40,142 nt of DNA, taken from an uncultured Oscillospiraceae bacterium (lineage in GTDB: Bacteria; Bacillota; Clostridia; Oscillospirales; Acutalibacteraceae). The position numbers were made by a program, and so were the translations under genes. The notes below the pieces were generated by a model. The model ran no database searches and was not told where the DNA came from. It saw only the letters and a list, made by a program, of their open reading frames with translations. Position 1 is the first letter of the stretch, and each line of letters opens with the position of its first letter. The DNA lies in contig CAJMBP010000004.1 in assembly GCA_905211675.1 (NCBI GenBank), forward strand, positions 1 to 40,142, in the 5' to 3' direction. Below are positions 32,075 to 39,697 of the stretch, piece after piece.

Positions 32075-33568
32075 TTAATAAATCACTTCACGGCTTTCTA
32101 TGTCGTAATATGTGCCGTAGTCCGAACCGCAGTATGTACCGCCGAATACATTTGCATCGGCACTCTTTTTTACAACATTAAAGTCGGCGCCTACAACCGT
32201 CAGTTTAGAAATATCACTGCCACCGATTTCAACATCGTAATTTGCTCTTTTCAGGCCTTTACCGCCGTCAAACTCTTTCTCGCCGTTTTCCTCTGTATGC
32301 AATACAGCCTTTTTAATCTCGGTTGTACCGTTTTCGTGATAAAGCGTTGCAATCACTTCATAATCGTCGCAGGATTCATTTATATCATAATAAAGCTCAC
32401 AAACCAAAGCGGCGTTGTAATCCATATCGGGTCTGAAATTATCGAAAATCTGAATTGTTGTACGGATTATCATAATGTAGTAAACATTGTTGTCGGTGAT
32501 AATTTCAAAGGTTACATGGTCATAGTAGTTTGACTTAAACTCAATGTCAAAGGATCCGTCCCCATTCTTTGTAACAACAACCGCCTTTTCGGGAGCGTCA
32601 AGCGCTTTAACCGAGTTGAAGTCCTCGATGCTGTTAACCTCTTTTTCAAAATGAATTTTTGTTTCGCTTATAAAGGTTTCGTAAACTGCGGGTTGTTCTA
32701 TTGTACTGTCGACCAAGTCAACTGTGGAATTAAAGAAAACACTATCCCAAAATGAGGGGAAATATGTATAATCATCCTCGTTACCGTTAAAGGATATTCC
32801 CTCGAATGTTTTATCATCGTATATAGTTAAACGAAAGGCCATATCGCCGTTTGTGCAAATGGTTGAAGGCCCGCTGACGGCTCCGCAGGGATTAACCGTA
32901 ACCTGTCTCATAAAATCTTCGTTATTGCGGAATTCATCAAGAAGCGCACCTGCGTCTTTAAACCTATTAACCTCTCCGATTTGATTTTCCCAAACGAACC
33001 AAAAATCCTGACCGATAACATATTGGGTGCCGTTTGTATCGTCTTTGATTGTGCTTAACGGAACATAATTTGTGTTGACGCTTCCGATTTCGCTGACAAT
33101 ATTTTCAATTTTATGAGTGTAGATAAAATTATCGTTTACCCAAACAAAATAAACGGTACCGCTAAAGTGACTGCCGCTTTGTTCGGAAAAATCAAAATGT
33201 TCAAATTCATAGGTTTCACCCGGCGTAAGGGGATACCCTTCGGGGGAAGTAAGGTCACTCATTGCAGAACCCAAAACATCGGTGCCCTGCACCCTCAAAG
33301 AGGTGTGCCCTGCAATAAAATAGCCCTCGTTTAATTCTACTTTAAGCGCAGTTGCCTGAACCTTGCCCCGATCATCGATATCTGACGTAACCTCAATCCA
33401 CTCGTCGGATGCATTTTTGTAGAAAATTCTTCCTCCGTCCGCATTGCAGTTTTCTTCAAAGCCGATTTTGAAGTATGCCGTTGTTTCTGCATTTGCAAGC
33501 ACTGCCGTAAACGGAACTACTGCCAAACACAAAACAATACTTAATAGCAAACAAACCGTTTTTTTCAT
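32075..33568 (-). CDS. Large secreted protein of unknown function
   Basis: A 497-residue protein with a clear signal peptide (residues 1-29, ending VLANAE). The ATG at 33568 has GGAGG 7 nt upstream; a longer open frame to 33673 passes through the promoter. The mature protein is acidic and rich in predicted beta strands and aromatic residues (GGRIFYKNASDEWIEV, YFVWVNDNFIY, FWFVWENQIG). It has no anchor of its own and may be held by the co-transcribed SPNTG protein. I do not recognise a family. It is divergent from the Xre-type regulator at 33745, with a palindrome between. Confidence 0.75.
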   Translation of the reverse strand: MKKTVCLLLSIVLCLAVVPFTAVLANAETTAYFKIGFEENCNADGGRIFYKNASDEWIEVTSDIDDRGKVQATALKVELNEGYFIAGHTSLRVQGTDVLGSAMSDLTSPEGYPLTPGETYEFEHFDFSEQSGSHFSGTVYFVWVNDNFIYTHKIENIVSEIGSVNTNYVPLSTIKDDTNGTQYVIGQDFWFVWENQIGEVNRFKDAGALLDEFRNNEDFMRQVTVNPCGAVSGPSTICTNGDMAFRLTIYDDKTFEGISFNGNEDDYTYFPSFWDSVFFNSTVDLVDSTIEQPAVYETFISETKIHFEKEVNSIEDFNSVKALDAPEKAVVVTKNGDGSFDIEFKSNYYDHVTFEIITDNNVYYIMIIRTTIQIFDNFRPDMDYNAALVCELYYDINESCDDYEVIATLYHENGTTEIKKAVLHTEENGEKEFDGGKGLKRANYDVEIGGSDISKLTVVGADFNVVKKSADANVFGGTYCGSDYGTYYDIESREVIY

Positions 33569-33604
33569 ATTGAGACCTCCGTAATTAAATAGACTTCCGC
33601 ACCT

Positions 33605-33633
33605 ATTATAATATAACCTGTAAATACATTCAA
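33605..33633 (-). promoter_or_regulatory. Promoter of the surface-protein operon
   Basis: On the minus strand TTGAAT (33633-33628), 17-bp spacer, TATAAT (33610-33605). Confidence 0.7.
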
Positions 33634-33645
33634 TTAAGTTTCCAA

Positions 33646-33663
33646 ATTTGTCATATGACAAAT
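33646..33663. promoter_or_regulatory. Palindromic site between divergent promoters
   Basis: ATTTGTCATATGACAAAT is a perfect 18-bp palindrome. Flanking GTTTCC (33638-33643) and GGAAAAC (33665-33671) extend the symmetry with a one-base offset. It lies just upstream of the surface operon -35 box and about 45 bp upstream of the Xre gene -10 box, so a bound protein could act on both promoters. Confidence 0.6.
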
Positions 33664-33709
33664 CGGAAAACAAATATTTATTTTTCTTTATTTGCTTTTA
33701 AATTTATTG

Positions 33710-33715
33710 TATAAT
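33710..33715 (+). promoter_or_regulatory. -10 box of the Xre-type regulator gene
   Basis: TATAAT at 33710-33715, 29 bp before the ATG at 33745. No good -35 is seen at 16-18 bp, which would fit a promoter that needs an activator. Confidence 0.5.
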
Positions 33716-33744
33716 ATATAAAAATCGCACTGTGAGGTTTTGAT

Positions 33745-35481
33745 ATGAGATTTTATGAATTACTGAATGAATATATTGATTTGCTCGGCTGTATGGCAAA
33801 GGATATATGCGAAATGTCGGGCATATCAGCTGCAACACTCAGCCGCTACCGCTCGGGCGACAGACTCCCCGTTCTTAATTCCGATGCATTTGACAAGCTT
33901 TGCCTTGCTGTTGCCGATATTGCCGCAGAAAAAGGCATGGGTGAAATAACCGAAAATTCCGTTCGCGAAAGATTTTTGTCGGCACAGGATTATGAGTCGG
34001 GGGACCCGAAACAACTGATGCAAAATTTTGATACGCTTGTTTCTATGTTGGATATCAATATTACCCGTCTTAGTCGATATATCAACTATGATGTTTCCAC
34101 CATTTTTCGATTTCGAAACGGCACACGCAAGCCGTCAGAACCTCAAAAATTTGCCGCCGCCGTTGCAGGGTATGTTACAAAGGAATTAGATTCTGCCAAA
34201 AACATAGCGGTTTTGTCCGAGCTGCTTGCTTGCGGTGAGGAGGAAATTGCCGATAATTCAATTCGTTATGAGCGGCTTATGAATTGGCTTTTGTCTCAAA
34301 AAGTCGAAAACAAATCCTCGGTTTCGGATTTTCTTAATAAGCTGAATGAATTTGATTTGAATGAATTTATAAAATCTATTCATTTTGATGAGATGAAGGT
34401 GCCTAGCGTGCCGTTTCAGATTGCCACATCCAAAACCTATTTCGGACTAAAGGAAATGATGAACAGTGAGCTCGACTTTTTAAAGGCCACCGTTCTTTCA
34501 AAATCAATGGAGCCTGTCACAATGTACAGTGATATGCCGATGAAGGAAATGGCTAAAGACGCGGAATTTCCGAAAAAATGGATGTTCGGAATGGCAATGA
34601 TGTTGAAAAAAGGCTTGCATCTAAATCAGATTCACAATCTTGACCGTTCTTTTGAGGATATGATGTTAGGCCTTGAAAGCTGGATTCCCATGTATATGAC
34701 GGGGCAAATATCACCGTATTATCTTAAAAATGTGCAGAACAATGTTTTTTTGCATTTTTTGAAGGTGTCGGGCGCCGCCGCACTTTCGGGCGAAGCAATT
34801 ACAGGCTGTCATTCAGACGGTAAATACTATCTGACCAAATCAAAAAAGGAGATAGAGTATTATTCAAAGCGGGCACAGCAATTATTGAACTGCGCCACAC
34901 CTTTAATGGAAATTTATCGCAGTGATAAGGCAAGCGAGCTTAATGCGTTTTTAATTGCCGACTCGGTAAAAAACGGCAAACGAAGAAGTATTCTTTCAAC
35001 TCTGCCGATTTACACCATGAGTGATGAGCTTTTAATTTCAATACTTAATCGGCATAAGATTGCACAAAAGGAAATTCAAATGATTTTGGACTTTGCCGCT
35101 GCCAAAAGAAAAAGAATTGAAGCGATACTTGAAAACAATACAATAGAAGATGAAATGTCCGAACTGACAGAGTGTGACTTTATCCAAAATCCTTTACCGC
35201 TTGACCTTTTCGGCGCTTTCTGTGAACGGGATGTATGCTATACATACGAAGAATATCTTGAACATTTAAAAAGCACACAACAATTCGCCGAAAGCCATGC
35301 GAATTATATATTTAAAAAGACCTGCTCCAACGCGTTTCGCAATTTGCAGATATACATTAACGAAGGTCAATGGGCTATGGTATCAAAAGGTAAAGCGCCT
35401 TCAATACATTTTGTTATTTATCATCCGAAACTGTTAAATGCCATTGAAAACTTTATTCCGCCTGTGGTAGAGCAAGATTGA
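33745..35481 (+). CDS. Large Xre-type regulator with two HTH-like units
   Basis: A 578-residue protein. The N-terminus has two Xre-like HTH units in tandem: ICEMSGISAATLSRYRSGDR (about 21-40) and MLDINITRLSRYINYDVSTIFRFRNGTRKP (about 101-130). The remaining 440 residues are mostly helical, with no membrane segments and no recognised enzyme motifs. They look like a large sensor or oligomerisation part, and I cannot name a family. GTGAGG precedes the ATG. The gene is divergent from the surface-protein operon with a shared palindrome, so it probably controls that operon and possibly itself. Confidence 0.78.
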   Translation: MRFYELLNEYIDLLGCMAKDICEMSGISAATLSRYRSGDRLPVLNSDAFDKLCLAVADIAAEKGMGEITENSVRERFLSAQDYESGDPKQLMQNFDTLVSMLDINITRLSRYINYDVSTIFRFRNGTRKPSEPQKFAAAVAGYVTKELDSAKNIAVLSELLACGEEEIADNSIRYERLMNWLLSQKVENKSSVSDFLNKLNEFDLNEFIKSIHFDEMKVPSVPFQIATSKTYFGLKEMMNSELDFLKATVLSKSMEPVTMYSDMPMKEMAKDAEFPKKWMFGMAMMLKKGLHLNQIHNLDRSFEDMMLGLESWIPMYMTGQISPYYLKNVQNNVFLHFLKVSGAAALSGEAITGCHSDGKYYLTKSKKEIEYYSKRAQQLLNCATPLMEIYRSDKASELNAFLIADSVKNGKRRSILSTLPIYTMSDELLISILNRHKIAQKEIQMILDFAAAKRKRIEAILENNTIEDEMSELTECDFIQNPLPLDLFGAFCERDVCYTYEEYLEHLKSTQQFAESHANYIFKKTCSNAFRNLQIYINEGQWAMVSKGKAPSIHFVIYHPKLLNAIENFIPPVVEQD

Positions 35482-35495
35482 ATTGCATATATTTT

Positions 35496-35528
35496 ACGGC
35501 GCAACTCGGCAAAAACGGGTTGCGCCGT
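35496..35528 (+). terminator. Hairpin after the Xre-type regulator
   Basis: ACGGCGCAAC (35496-35505) and GTTGCGCCGT (35519-35528) form a perfect 10-bp GC-rich stem. No T-run follows, but a second structured segment (35527-35570, GTCGG/CCGAC with inner GTAC arms) lies directly downstream. Confidence 0.5.
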
Positions 35529-35699
35529 CGGTCTGTTGTACGGCTGATTTACGCCTGTACGCCGACCGAATTCTGCCTAAAAATAAATTCGAGAAACCAA
35601 ACATAACGCATTTTTAATATTTTTGTCATCTGCACTTGCTGGATTTTACCGCAACTATATGTTACAATATTCATATATTTCGTAATGTGGGAGGTTTTT

Positions 35700-36419
35700 A
35701 TGAGCATTATAGAAGTTAAAAATCTGAAAAAAGAATACCCGTCATTTTTACTTAATAACATTTCGTTCGGTTTAGAGGCGGGCAGAATTACGGGCTTTGC
35801 AGGCAGAAACGGCTCAGGCAAAACCACAACCATAAAGTCGATGCTGAATCTGATTCATCCCGACAGCGGTGCAATCACCTGCTTCGGTATGTCGCTTGAC
35901 AGTCACGAGGCGGAAATTAAAAGGCGTATCGGTTATTCCACGGGTACAGTCAGTTGGTATCCGAGGAAAAAGCTTAAGGATATTGCACTTGTCACAAAGA
36001 GCTTTTATCCGAATTGGGATGAAAACGCTTACCGAAAACATCTTAAAATGTTCGGGTTGGATGAAAACAAAATGCCATTGGAACTTTCCGAGGGGATGAA
36101 AGTAAAGTTTAATCTGCTGTTGGCGCTCTCACACAGAGCGGAGATTCTTATTTTGGATGAGCCAACAAGCGGTTTAGACCCATTCTCACGAGACGAACTG
36201 CTTGATGTTTTTACGGCGCTTCGTGATGACGGTGTGGCGGTTTTCTTCTCGACACACATTATCTCAGACTTAGAAAAGTGCGCCGATGATATTGTGTATA
36301 TTTCAGAAGGTAAAATAAAAGCGGCAATGACGGTTAAAGATTTTCGTGCCGCATATTCACGGCAGGGCGAAAGCTTGGAGCAAACCATATTGCGTATGGA
36401 AAAGGAGAAAACAGTATGA
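35700..36419 (+). CDS. ABC-2 type transporter ATP-binding protein
   Basis: A 239-residue ABC ATPase of the YtrB/YxlF-like exporter group. Walker A is GRNGSGKTTTIKS (about 35-47). The signature loop reads LSEGMKVKFNL instead of the usual LSGGQ. Walker B is ILILDEPTSGLDP, followed by the H-loop in FFSTHIISDLE. The ATG at 35700 follows GGGAGG; an ATG at 35685 lies upstream of that site and is not used. The stop overlaps the permease start (ATGA). With the next two genes it forms an exporter plus regulator operon. Substrate unknown. Confidence 0.92.
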   Translation: MSIIEVKNLKKEYPSFLLNNISFGLEAGRITGFAGRNGSGKTTTIKSMLNLIHPDSGAITCFGMSLDSHEAEIKRRIGYSTGTVSWYPRKKLKDIALVTKSFYPNWDENAYRKHLKMFGLDENKMPLELSEGMKVKFNLLLALSHRAEILILDEPTSGLDPFSRDELLDVFTALRDDGVAVFFSTHIISDLEKCADDIVYISEGKIKAAMTVKDFRAAYSRQGESLEQTILRMEKEKTV

Positions 36420-37069
36420 AATACATATTAAAAAAAGAATTGACACTCTCGGCCTCAATTTTGTCGTATCTTTTTATCGCTTTTGGATTTATGTTCTTTA
36501 TCCCCGGTTATCCGATTTTGTGCGGTACCTTCTTTGTAACACTTGGCATTTTTCAAAGCTTTCAAAATGCGCGAGAGGCAAACGATATTGTTTTTTCGGC
36601 GCTTCTGCCCGTTGCCAAAAACGATGTTGTAAAGGGTAAATTTGCTTTTTCTTGTTTTATAGAGCTGTGCAGTATAATTTTGATGACAGTTGCAACCGTT
36701 ATTCGTATGACTGTTTTGAAAGACGCTGCCGTTTACCGAAATAATGCTATGATGAATGCAAATTTCTTCGCTTTGGGTATGGCGCTTGTTATTTTCGGAC
36801 TTTTTAATCTGATTTTCATCGGCGGTTTTTTTAAAACAGCCTATAAATTCGGTAAACCTTTTGTAACCCACATAATTGTGACCTTTGTAATAATCTGTAT
36901 AGGCGAAGCGCTTCATCATATTCCGAGCCTTAATGCATTAAACGCTTTCGGTTTTGAGAATTTTGGGCTGCAGCTTGGCGTGTTAGGTTCGGGTGCGGCG
37001 GCATATATTGCGCTTACGGTTTTATCCTGCCGATGTGCCTGTAAAAATTTTGAAAAAATAGATTTATAG
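36416..37069 (+). CDS. ABC-2 type transporter permease
   Basis: A 217-residue membrane protein with about six hydrophobic helices (for example ILSYLFIAFGFMFFIPGYPI, IELCSIILMTVATVI and ALVIFGLFNLIFIGGFF). It matches the ABC2_membrane_5-like permeases that pair with YtrB-like ATPases. The start overlaps the ATPase gene by 4 nt, and an HTH-AbrB regulator follows after 11 nt. Probably exports or extracts a hydrophobic compound; substrate unknown. Confidence 0.85.
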   Translation: MKYILKKELTLSASILSYLFIAFGFMFFIPGYPILCGTFFVTLGIFQSFQNAREANDIVFSALLPVAKNDVVKGKFAFSCFIELCSIILMTVATVIRMTVLKDAAVYRNNAMMNANFFALGMALVIFGLFNLIFIGGFFKTAYKFGKPFVTHIIVTFVIICIGEALHHIPSLNALNAFGFENFGLQLGVLGSGAAAYIALTVLSCRCACKNFEKIDL

Positions 37070-37080
37070 GGAGAAATTGT

Positions 37081-37536
37081 ATGTTAAAAGACAACTTGAT
37101 TGTTTTAAGAAATATGTACGGTATGTCTCAGGAAGAAATTGCGGAAAAAATCGGCATTTCGCGTCAGGCGTATGCCAAGTGGGAAAAAGGTGCAACCGTA
37201 CCCGATATAGAAAAATGCAAGCGTTTGGCAGATTTCTACGGCGTTACCGTTGACAGTCTGCTCAAAACCGAAACAGAAGATAAAATCGGCATGATTCCGC
37301 CTGCCCCCAAGGGTAAAAATATTTGGGGCAGTGTTGCAATAAACGAGCGCGGGCAGATAGTTATACCTAAAGCGGCAAGAGAAAAATTCGGATGGAACGG
37401 AGGACAACGGTTGATTGTGTTAAGCGATGAGGAGGGAGTTGCTTTGCTTCCTGCGGAAACCTTTGAGGCAAGGATGAAAGCAGTTATGGAATATGCTTCT
37501 ATGACAGAAAACAATGATTGGAATTGTTGCAAATAA
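37081..37536 (+). CDS. HTH-AbrB fusion transcriptional regulator
   Basis: A 151-residue protein. Residues about 5-60 are an Xre/Cro-like HTH (MSQEEIAEKIGISRQAYAKW). Residues about 83-130 are an AbrB/SpoVT swapped-hairpin domain (VAINERGQIVIPKAAREKFG and RLIVLSDEEGVALLPAE). Both are DNA-binding or dimerisation folds normally found on separate proteins. It is last in the ABC exporter operon and probably controls it. GGGAGA precedes the ATG. Confidence 0.87.
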   Translation: MLKDNLIVLRNMYGMSQEEIAEKIGISRQAYAKWEKGATVPDIEKCKRLADFYGVTVDSLLKTETEDKIGMIPPAPKGKNIWGSVAINERGQIVIPKAAREKFGWNGGQRLIVLSDEEGVALLPAETFEARMKAVMEYASMTENNDWNCCK

Positions 37537-37539
37537 AAG

Positions 37540-37574
37540 CCGCCGTTATCACTGCATTTTGCAAAAAACGGCGG
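37540..37574 (+). terminator. Hairpin after the HTH-AbrB gene
   Basis: CCGCCGTT (37540-37547) and AACGGCGG (37567-37574) form an 8-bp stem, with an inner TGCA/TGCA pairing. No T-run follows on the plus strand, so the call is tentative. Confidence 0.5.
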
Positions 37575-37618
37575 GTAGAAATATTCATAATTTTGGTGTA
37601 TAATAAGAGGTTAAGAGA

Positions 37619-37669
37619 ATGACAAACAGGAATTTGCAAAGATCATTTTTCCATAAAAGGAAAGTATGA
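37619..37669 (+). CDS. Putative leader peptide 1 upstream of the MFS gene (16 aa)
   Basis: ATG with AAGAGG about 9 nt upstream encodes MTNRNLQRSFFHKRKV and ends in TGA. It is very basic. A TATAAT at 37599-37604 lies just upstream. Its stop overlaps the start of a second mini-ORF (ATGA). Translation is not proven. Confidence 0.35.
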   Translation: MTNRNLQRSFFHKRKV

Positions 37670-37701
37670 CTTGTCGGCATGGAACTGTTCACACAATTTA
37701 G
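37666..37701 (+). CDS. Putative leader peptide 2 upstream of the MFS gene (11 aa)
   Basis: ATG overlapping the stop of the first mini-ORF, with AAAGGAAA just upstream, encodes MTCRHGTVHTI and ends 24 nt before the MFS start codon. Together the two resemble translation-attenuation leaders seen before some efflux and resistance genes. Confidence 0.35.
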   Translation: MTCRHGTVHTI

Positions 37702-37725
37702 TCATTGAGAGGAACTTCAAATTTT

Positions 37726-38922
37726 ATGAAAATAAAGAACTACAAAAAGACACTGATTACATGTTATATCGGATTTATTACGCAGGCAATTGTTGCTAAT
37801 TTTACGCCGCTGCTGTTTTTGCGATTCCATGCCGAGTTTGATATACCAATTGCGCAAATCGCCCTTATTTCAACCGTTTTTTACATTACCCAAATTCTTG
37901 TGGATGTATTTTGCGCCAAATTTGTTGACCGGATCGGATATCGAAAATGCGTGGTTGCATCACAAATTACTTCTGCCGCTGGTTTGATTTCATTGGCGTT
38001 TTTGCCAAGCCTTCTGCCAAGCCGCCTTTTGGGAATTCTGATCAGTGTTATGATCTACGCTTTAGGAAGCGGACTGATTGAGGTTTTGGTCAGTCCCATT
38101 GTGGAGGCCTGTCCGTTTGAAAATAAAGGCAGCGTGATGAGCCTGCTTCATTCCTTTTATTGTTGGGGCGTGGTGGGCGTTGTTTTGGTCTCAACGTTGT
38201 TTTTTGCGCTGTTTGGTATTGAAAAATGGCGTATAATGGCCTGCCTGTGGGCGATCGTTCCGCTCATCAATGCATACAATTTCTCAATATGCCCGATTGA
38301 GCGTTTAGCGGAGGAAGGCAAAGGAATGACGCTGAAAGAACTGTTGAGCAAGCCAGCCTTTTGGGTTTTTATCCTTTTGATGATCGGCGCGGGTGCAAGC
38401 GAAGCATCCATGGCGCAATGGGCGTCTGCTTTTGTTGAATCTGCTCTGGGCTTTTCCAAGAGCATCGGGGACTTGATCGGCCCCTGTATGTTTGCGGCAA
38501 CGATGGGACTCAGTCGTCTCCTGTACGGCAAATTTGGTCATAAAATTAAATTGCTGAACTTCATGCTGGGTTCCGGGGCCCTGTGCTTGATATGTTATTT
38601 GATGACAGCAATCTCCTCCCTGCCGATCTTCGGACTGCTGGGCTGTATTCTCTGCGGATTTTCTGTGGGGATCATGTGGCCGGGTTCGATCAGCATTTCT
38701 TCAGCCCGGATGCCCTTGGGGGGAACAGCCCTGTTTGCCTTACTTGCTATGGGCGGGGATCTGGGGGCATCTATTGGTCCGAGCGTCATCGGAATCTTTA
38801 CGCAGAATGCAAATGATAATATGAAAGCCGGAATGCTTGTGGGAATTGTTTTTCCGATACTACTGATCGTTGCGATCTGCATTATAAAATTGTTCATCCC
38901 GTCAAGTAAGCACGACTCTTAG
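37726..38922 (+). CDS. MFS transporter
   Basis: A 398-residue protein with 12 hydrophobic helices and a charged loop between helices 2 and 3 (DRIGYRKC, close to the MFS motif A). Substrate cannot be told from sequence; sugar-type and drug-type MFS proteins both look like this. The ATG at 37726 is preferred over a TTG at 37705, which would overlap the AGAGG ribosome site. Codon use differs from neighbours: ATC, CTG and GGG/CGG codons are common from about 38300 on, while other genes here favour ATA and TTA/CTT. This and its place between a tRNA-type attachment region and the ABC operon suggest recent transfer. Confidence 0.88.
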   Translation: MKIKNYKKTLITCYIGFITQAIVANFTPLLFLRFHAEFDIPIAQIALISTVFYITQILVDVFCAKFVDRIGYRKCVVASQITSAAGLISLAFLPSLLPSRLLGILISVMIYALGSGLIEVLVSPIVEACPFENKGSVMSLLHSFYCWGVVGVVLVSTLFFALFGIEKWRIMACLWAIVPLINAYNFSICPIERLAEEGKGMTLKELLSKPAFWVFILLMIGAGASEASMAQWASAFVESALGFSKSIGDLIGPCMFAATMGLSRLLYGKFGHKIKLLNFMLGSGALCLICYLMTAISSLPIFGLLGCILCGFSVGIMWPGSISISSARMPLGGTALFALLAMGGDLGASIGPSVIGIFTQNANDNMKAGMLVGIVFPILLIVAICIIKLFIPSSKHDS

Positions 38923-38978
38923 TCCCTGCGTTTTCATCGACAGCTTACATTTTATCGGACTAACTCTGAATAGGCAAA

Positions 38979-39008
38979 GACCGCTTCCATTGTGTAAGCG
39001 GTCTCTTT
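38979..39008 (+). terminator. Terminator of the MFS gene
   Basis: GACCGCTT (38979-38986) and AAGCGGTC (38996-39003) form an 8-bp stem followed by TCTTTTC. Confidence 0.75.
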
Positions 39009-39049
39009 TCGTGTGAATAAACGGAATATAGATAGTGTGCGATTGTGAC

Positions 39050-39168
39050 ATTTTCATTAGCAAAACGGCGATTTTTTTGCTAATTTTTATTAGCAAGCCG
39101 TACACCTGAAAGGCGGACGACATTAGTTCTAATTTCCATTAGCTGACGGAGAATTTGCTAATGAAAAT
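39050..39168. repeat. Cluster of ATTAGCAA inverted and direct repeats
   Basis: ATTTTCATTAGCAAA (39050-39064) recurs as its exact reverse complement at 39154-39168. Between them TTGCTAAT (39077-39084) and ATTAGCAA (39089-39096) form an 8-bp hairpin around TTTT, and a partial copy (CCATTAGC) lies at 39136-39143. No ORF or RNA gene is visible here. The region belongs to the former flank downstream of tRNA-Arg. Confidence 0.6.
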
Positions 39169-39212
39169 CTGTGAATTTCACGATTTTTCATTTTTTCCGA
39201 AAAATGAAAAAA

Positions 39213-39248
39213 CGCCGGAAACCCTTGATTTTACTCATGTTTCCGGCG
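39213..39248 (-). terminator. Terminator downstream of the tRNA-Arg remnant
   Basis: CGCCGGAAAC (39213-39222) and GTTTCCGGCG (39239-39248) form a perfect 10-bp stem. On the minus strand it is followed by TTTTTTCATTTTT. It is the expected terminator of the tRNA-Arg gene whose 3' half remains at 39256. Confidence 0.75.
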
Positions 39249-39255
39249 GAGTTTT

Positions 39256-39300
39256 TGGCGTTCCCGAGGTGATTCGAACACCCGACCTACCGCTTAGGAG
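39256..39300 (-). mobile_element. attachment-site remnant: 3' half of tRNA-Arg(CCT)
   Basis: On the minus strand the segment from 39300 to 39256 reads as the anticodon loop CTCCTAA (anticodon CCT at 39298-39296), the 3' anticodon strand GCGGT, a variable loop, a T-arm around GTTCGAATC, the acceptor strand CGGGAAC, discriminator G and encoded CCA. Upstream of 39300 the 5' anticodon strand would have to be ACCGC but is GGCTA, and no D-arm follows, so homology stops in the anticodon loop. This is the usual core of tyrosine-integrase attachment at tRNA genes. The element should extend to higher coordinates; its integrase and the intact tRNA are outside the window. Confidence 0.8.
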
Positions 39301-39697
39301 TAGCCCCGATACGACATCGGGAAGTGACATCTAATGCTAAAAAATGCTTGGAAATACAGGGTTTTTCAGCATTTCAAATCCTATCTGATACTACGCTGTG
39401 ATAGCTAATTCAGAGGGATTTTACACCGTCCGATTGGCTCGAAATTAGCAAGGCTTTCGATTTTTGGTGGACGTTGCAAGTGCAAGTAAATGTCACTATG
39501 TAACTGCTCGTTATGCGGAATGACAGGAAATACAGTTCATTCTCATGTGGAGCCGCTGGTGTCACACGACACCAATTTAAGTCTGTTTAATATATCATTT
39601 CAAACCGAATTTTTCAACCAGAATTATCAGAAATTCCATAGAATTTTTCGGGACGAATGATTGTATGTAACCTGTCCTGCCGAAGCAGGTACAGTAT
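39301..39697. other. Left end of a putative integrated element, no gene seen
   Basis: About 400 bp next to the attachment core with no supported ORF. It has a CCCGAT-ACGAC-ATCGGG hairpin (39305-39321) abutting the core, an AATGCT/AGCATT pair near 39333-39384 and a GGTGTC-ACAC-GACACC hairpin (39558-39573). These could be integrase arm sites or terminators, but nothing decides between them. Confidence 0.4.

Noticed and set aside
31892..32533. 213-residue plus-strand frame across two surface protein genes
   Set aside because: Hydrophobic-looking antisense shadow that spans the gap of two well supported genes; no ribosome site.
35657..35665. TATATGTTA near the ABC promoter, equal to a half-site of the sensory operon palindrome
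   Set aside because: Nine AT-rich bases without the second half are likely to occur by chance in this genome.
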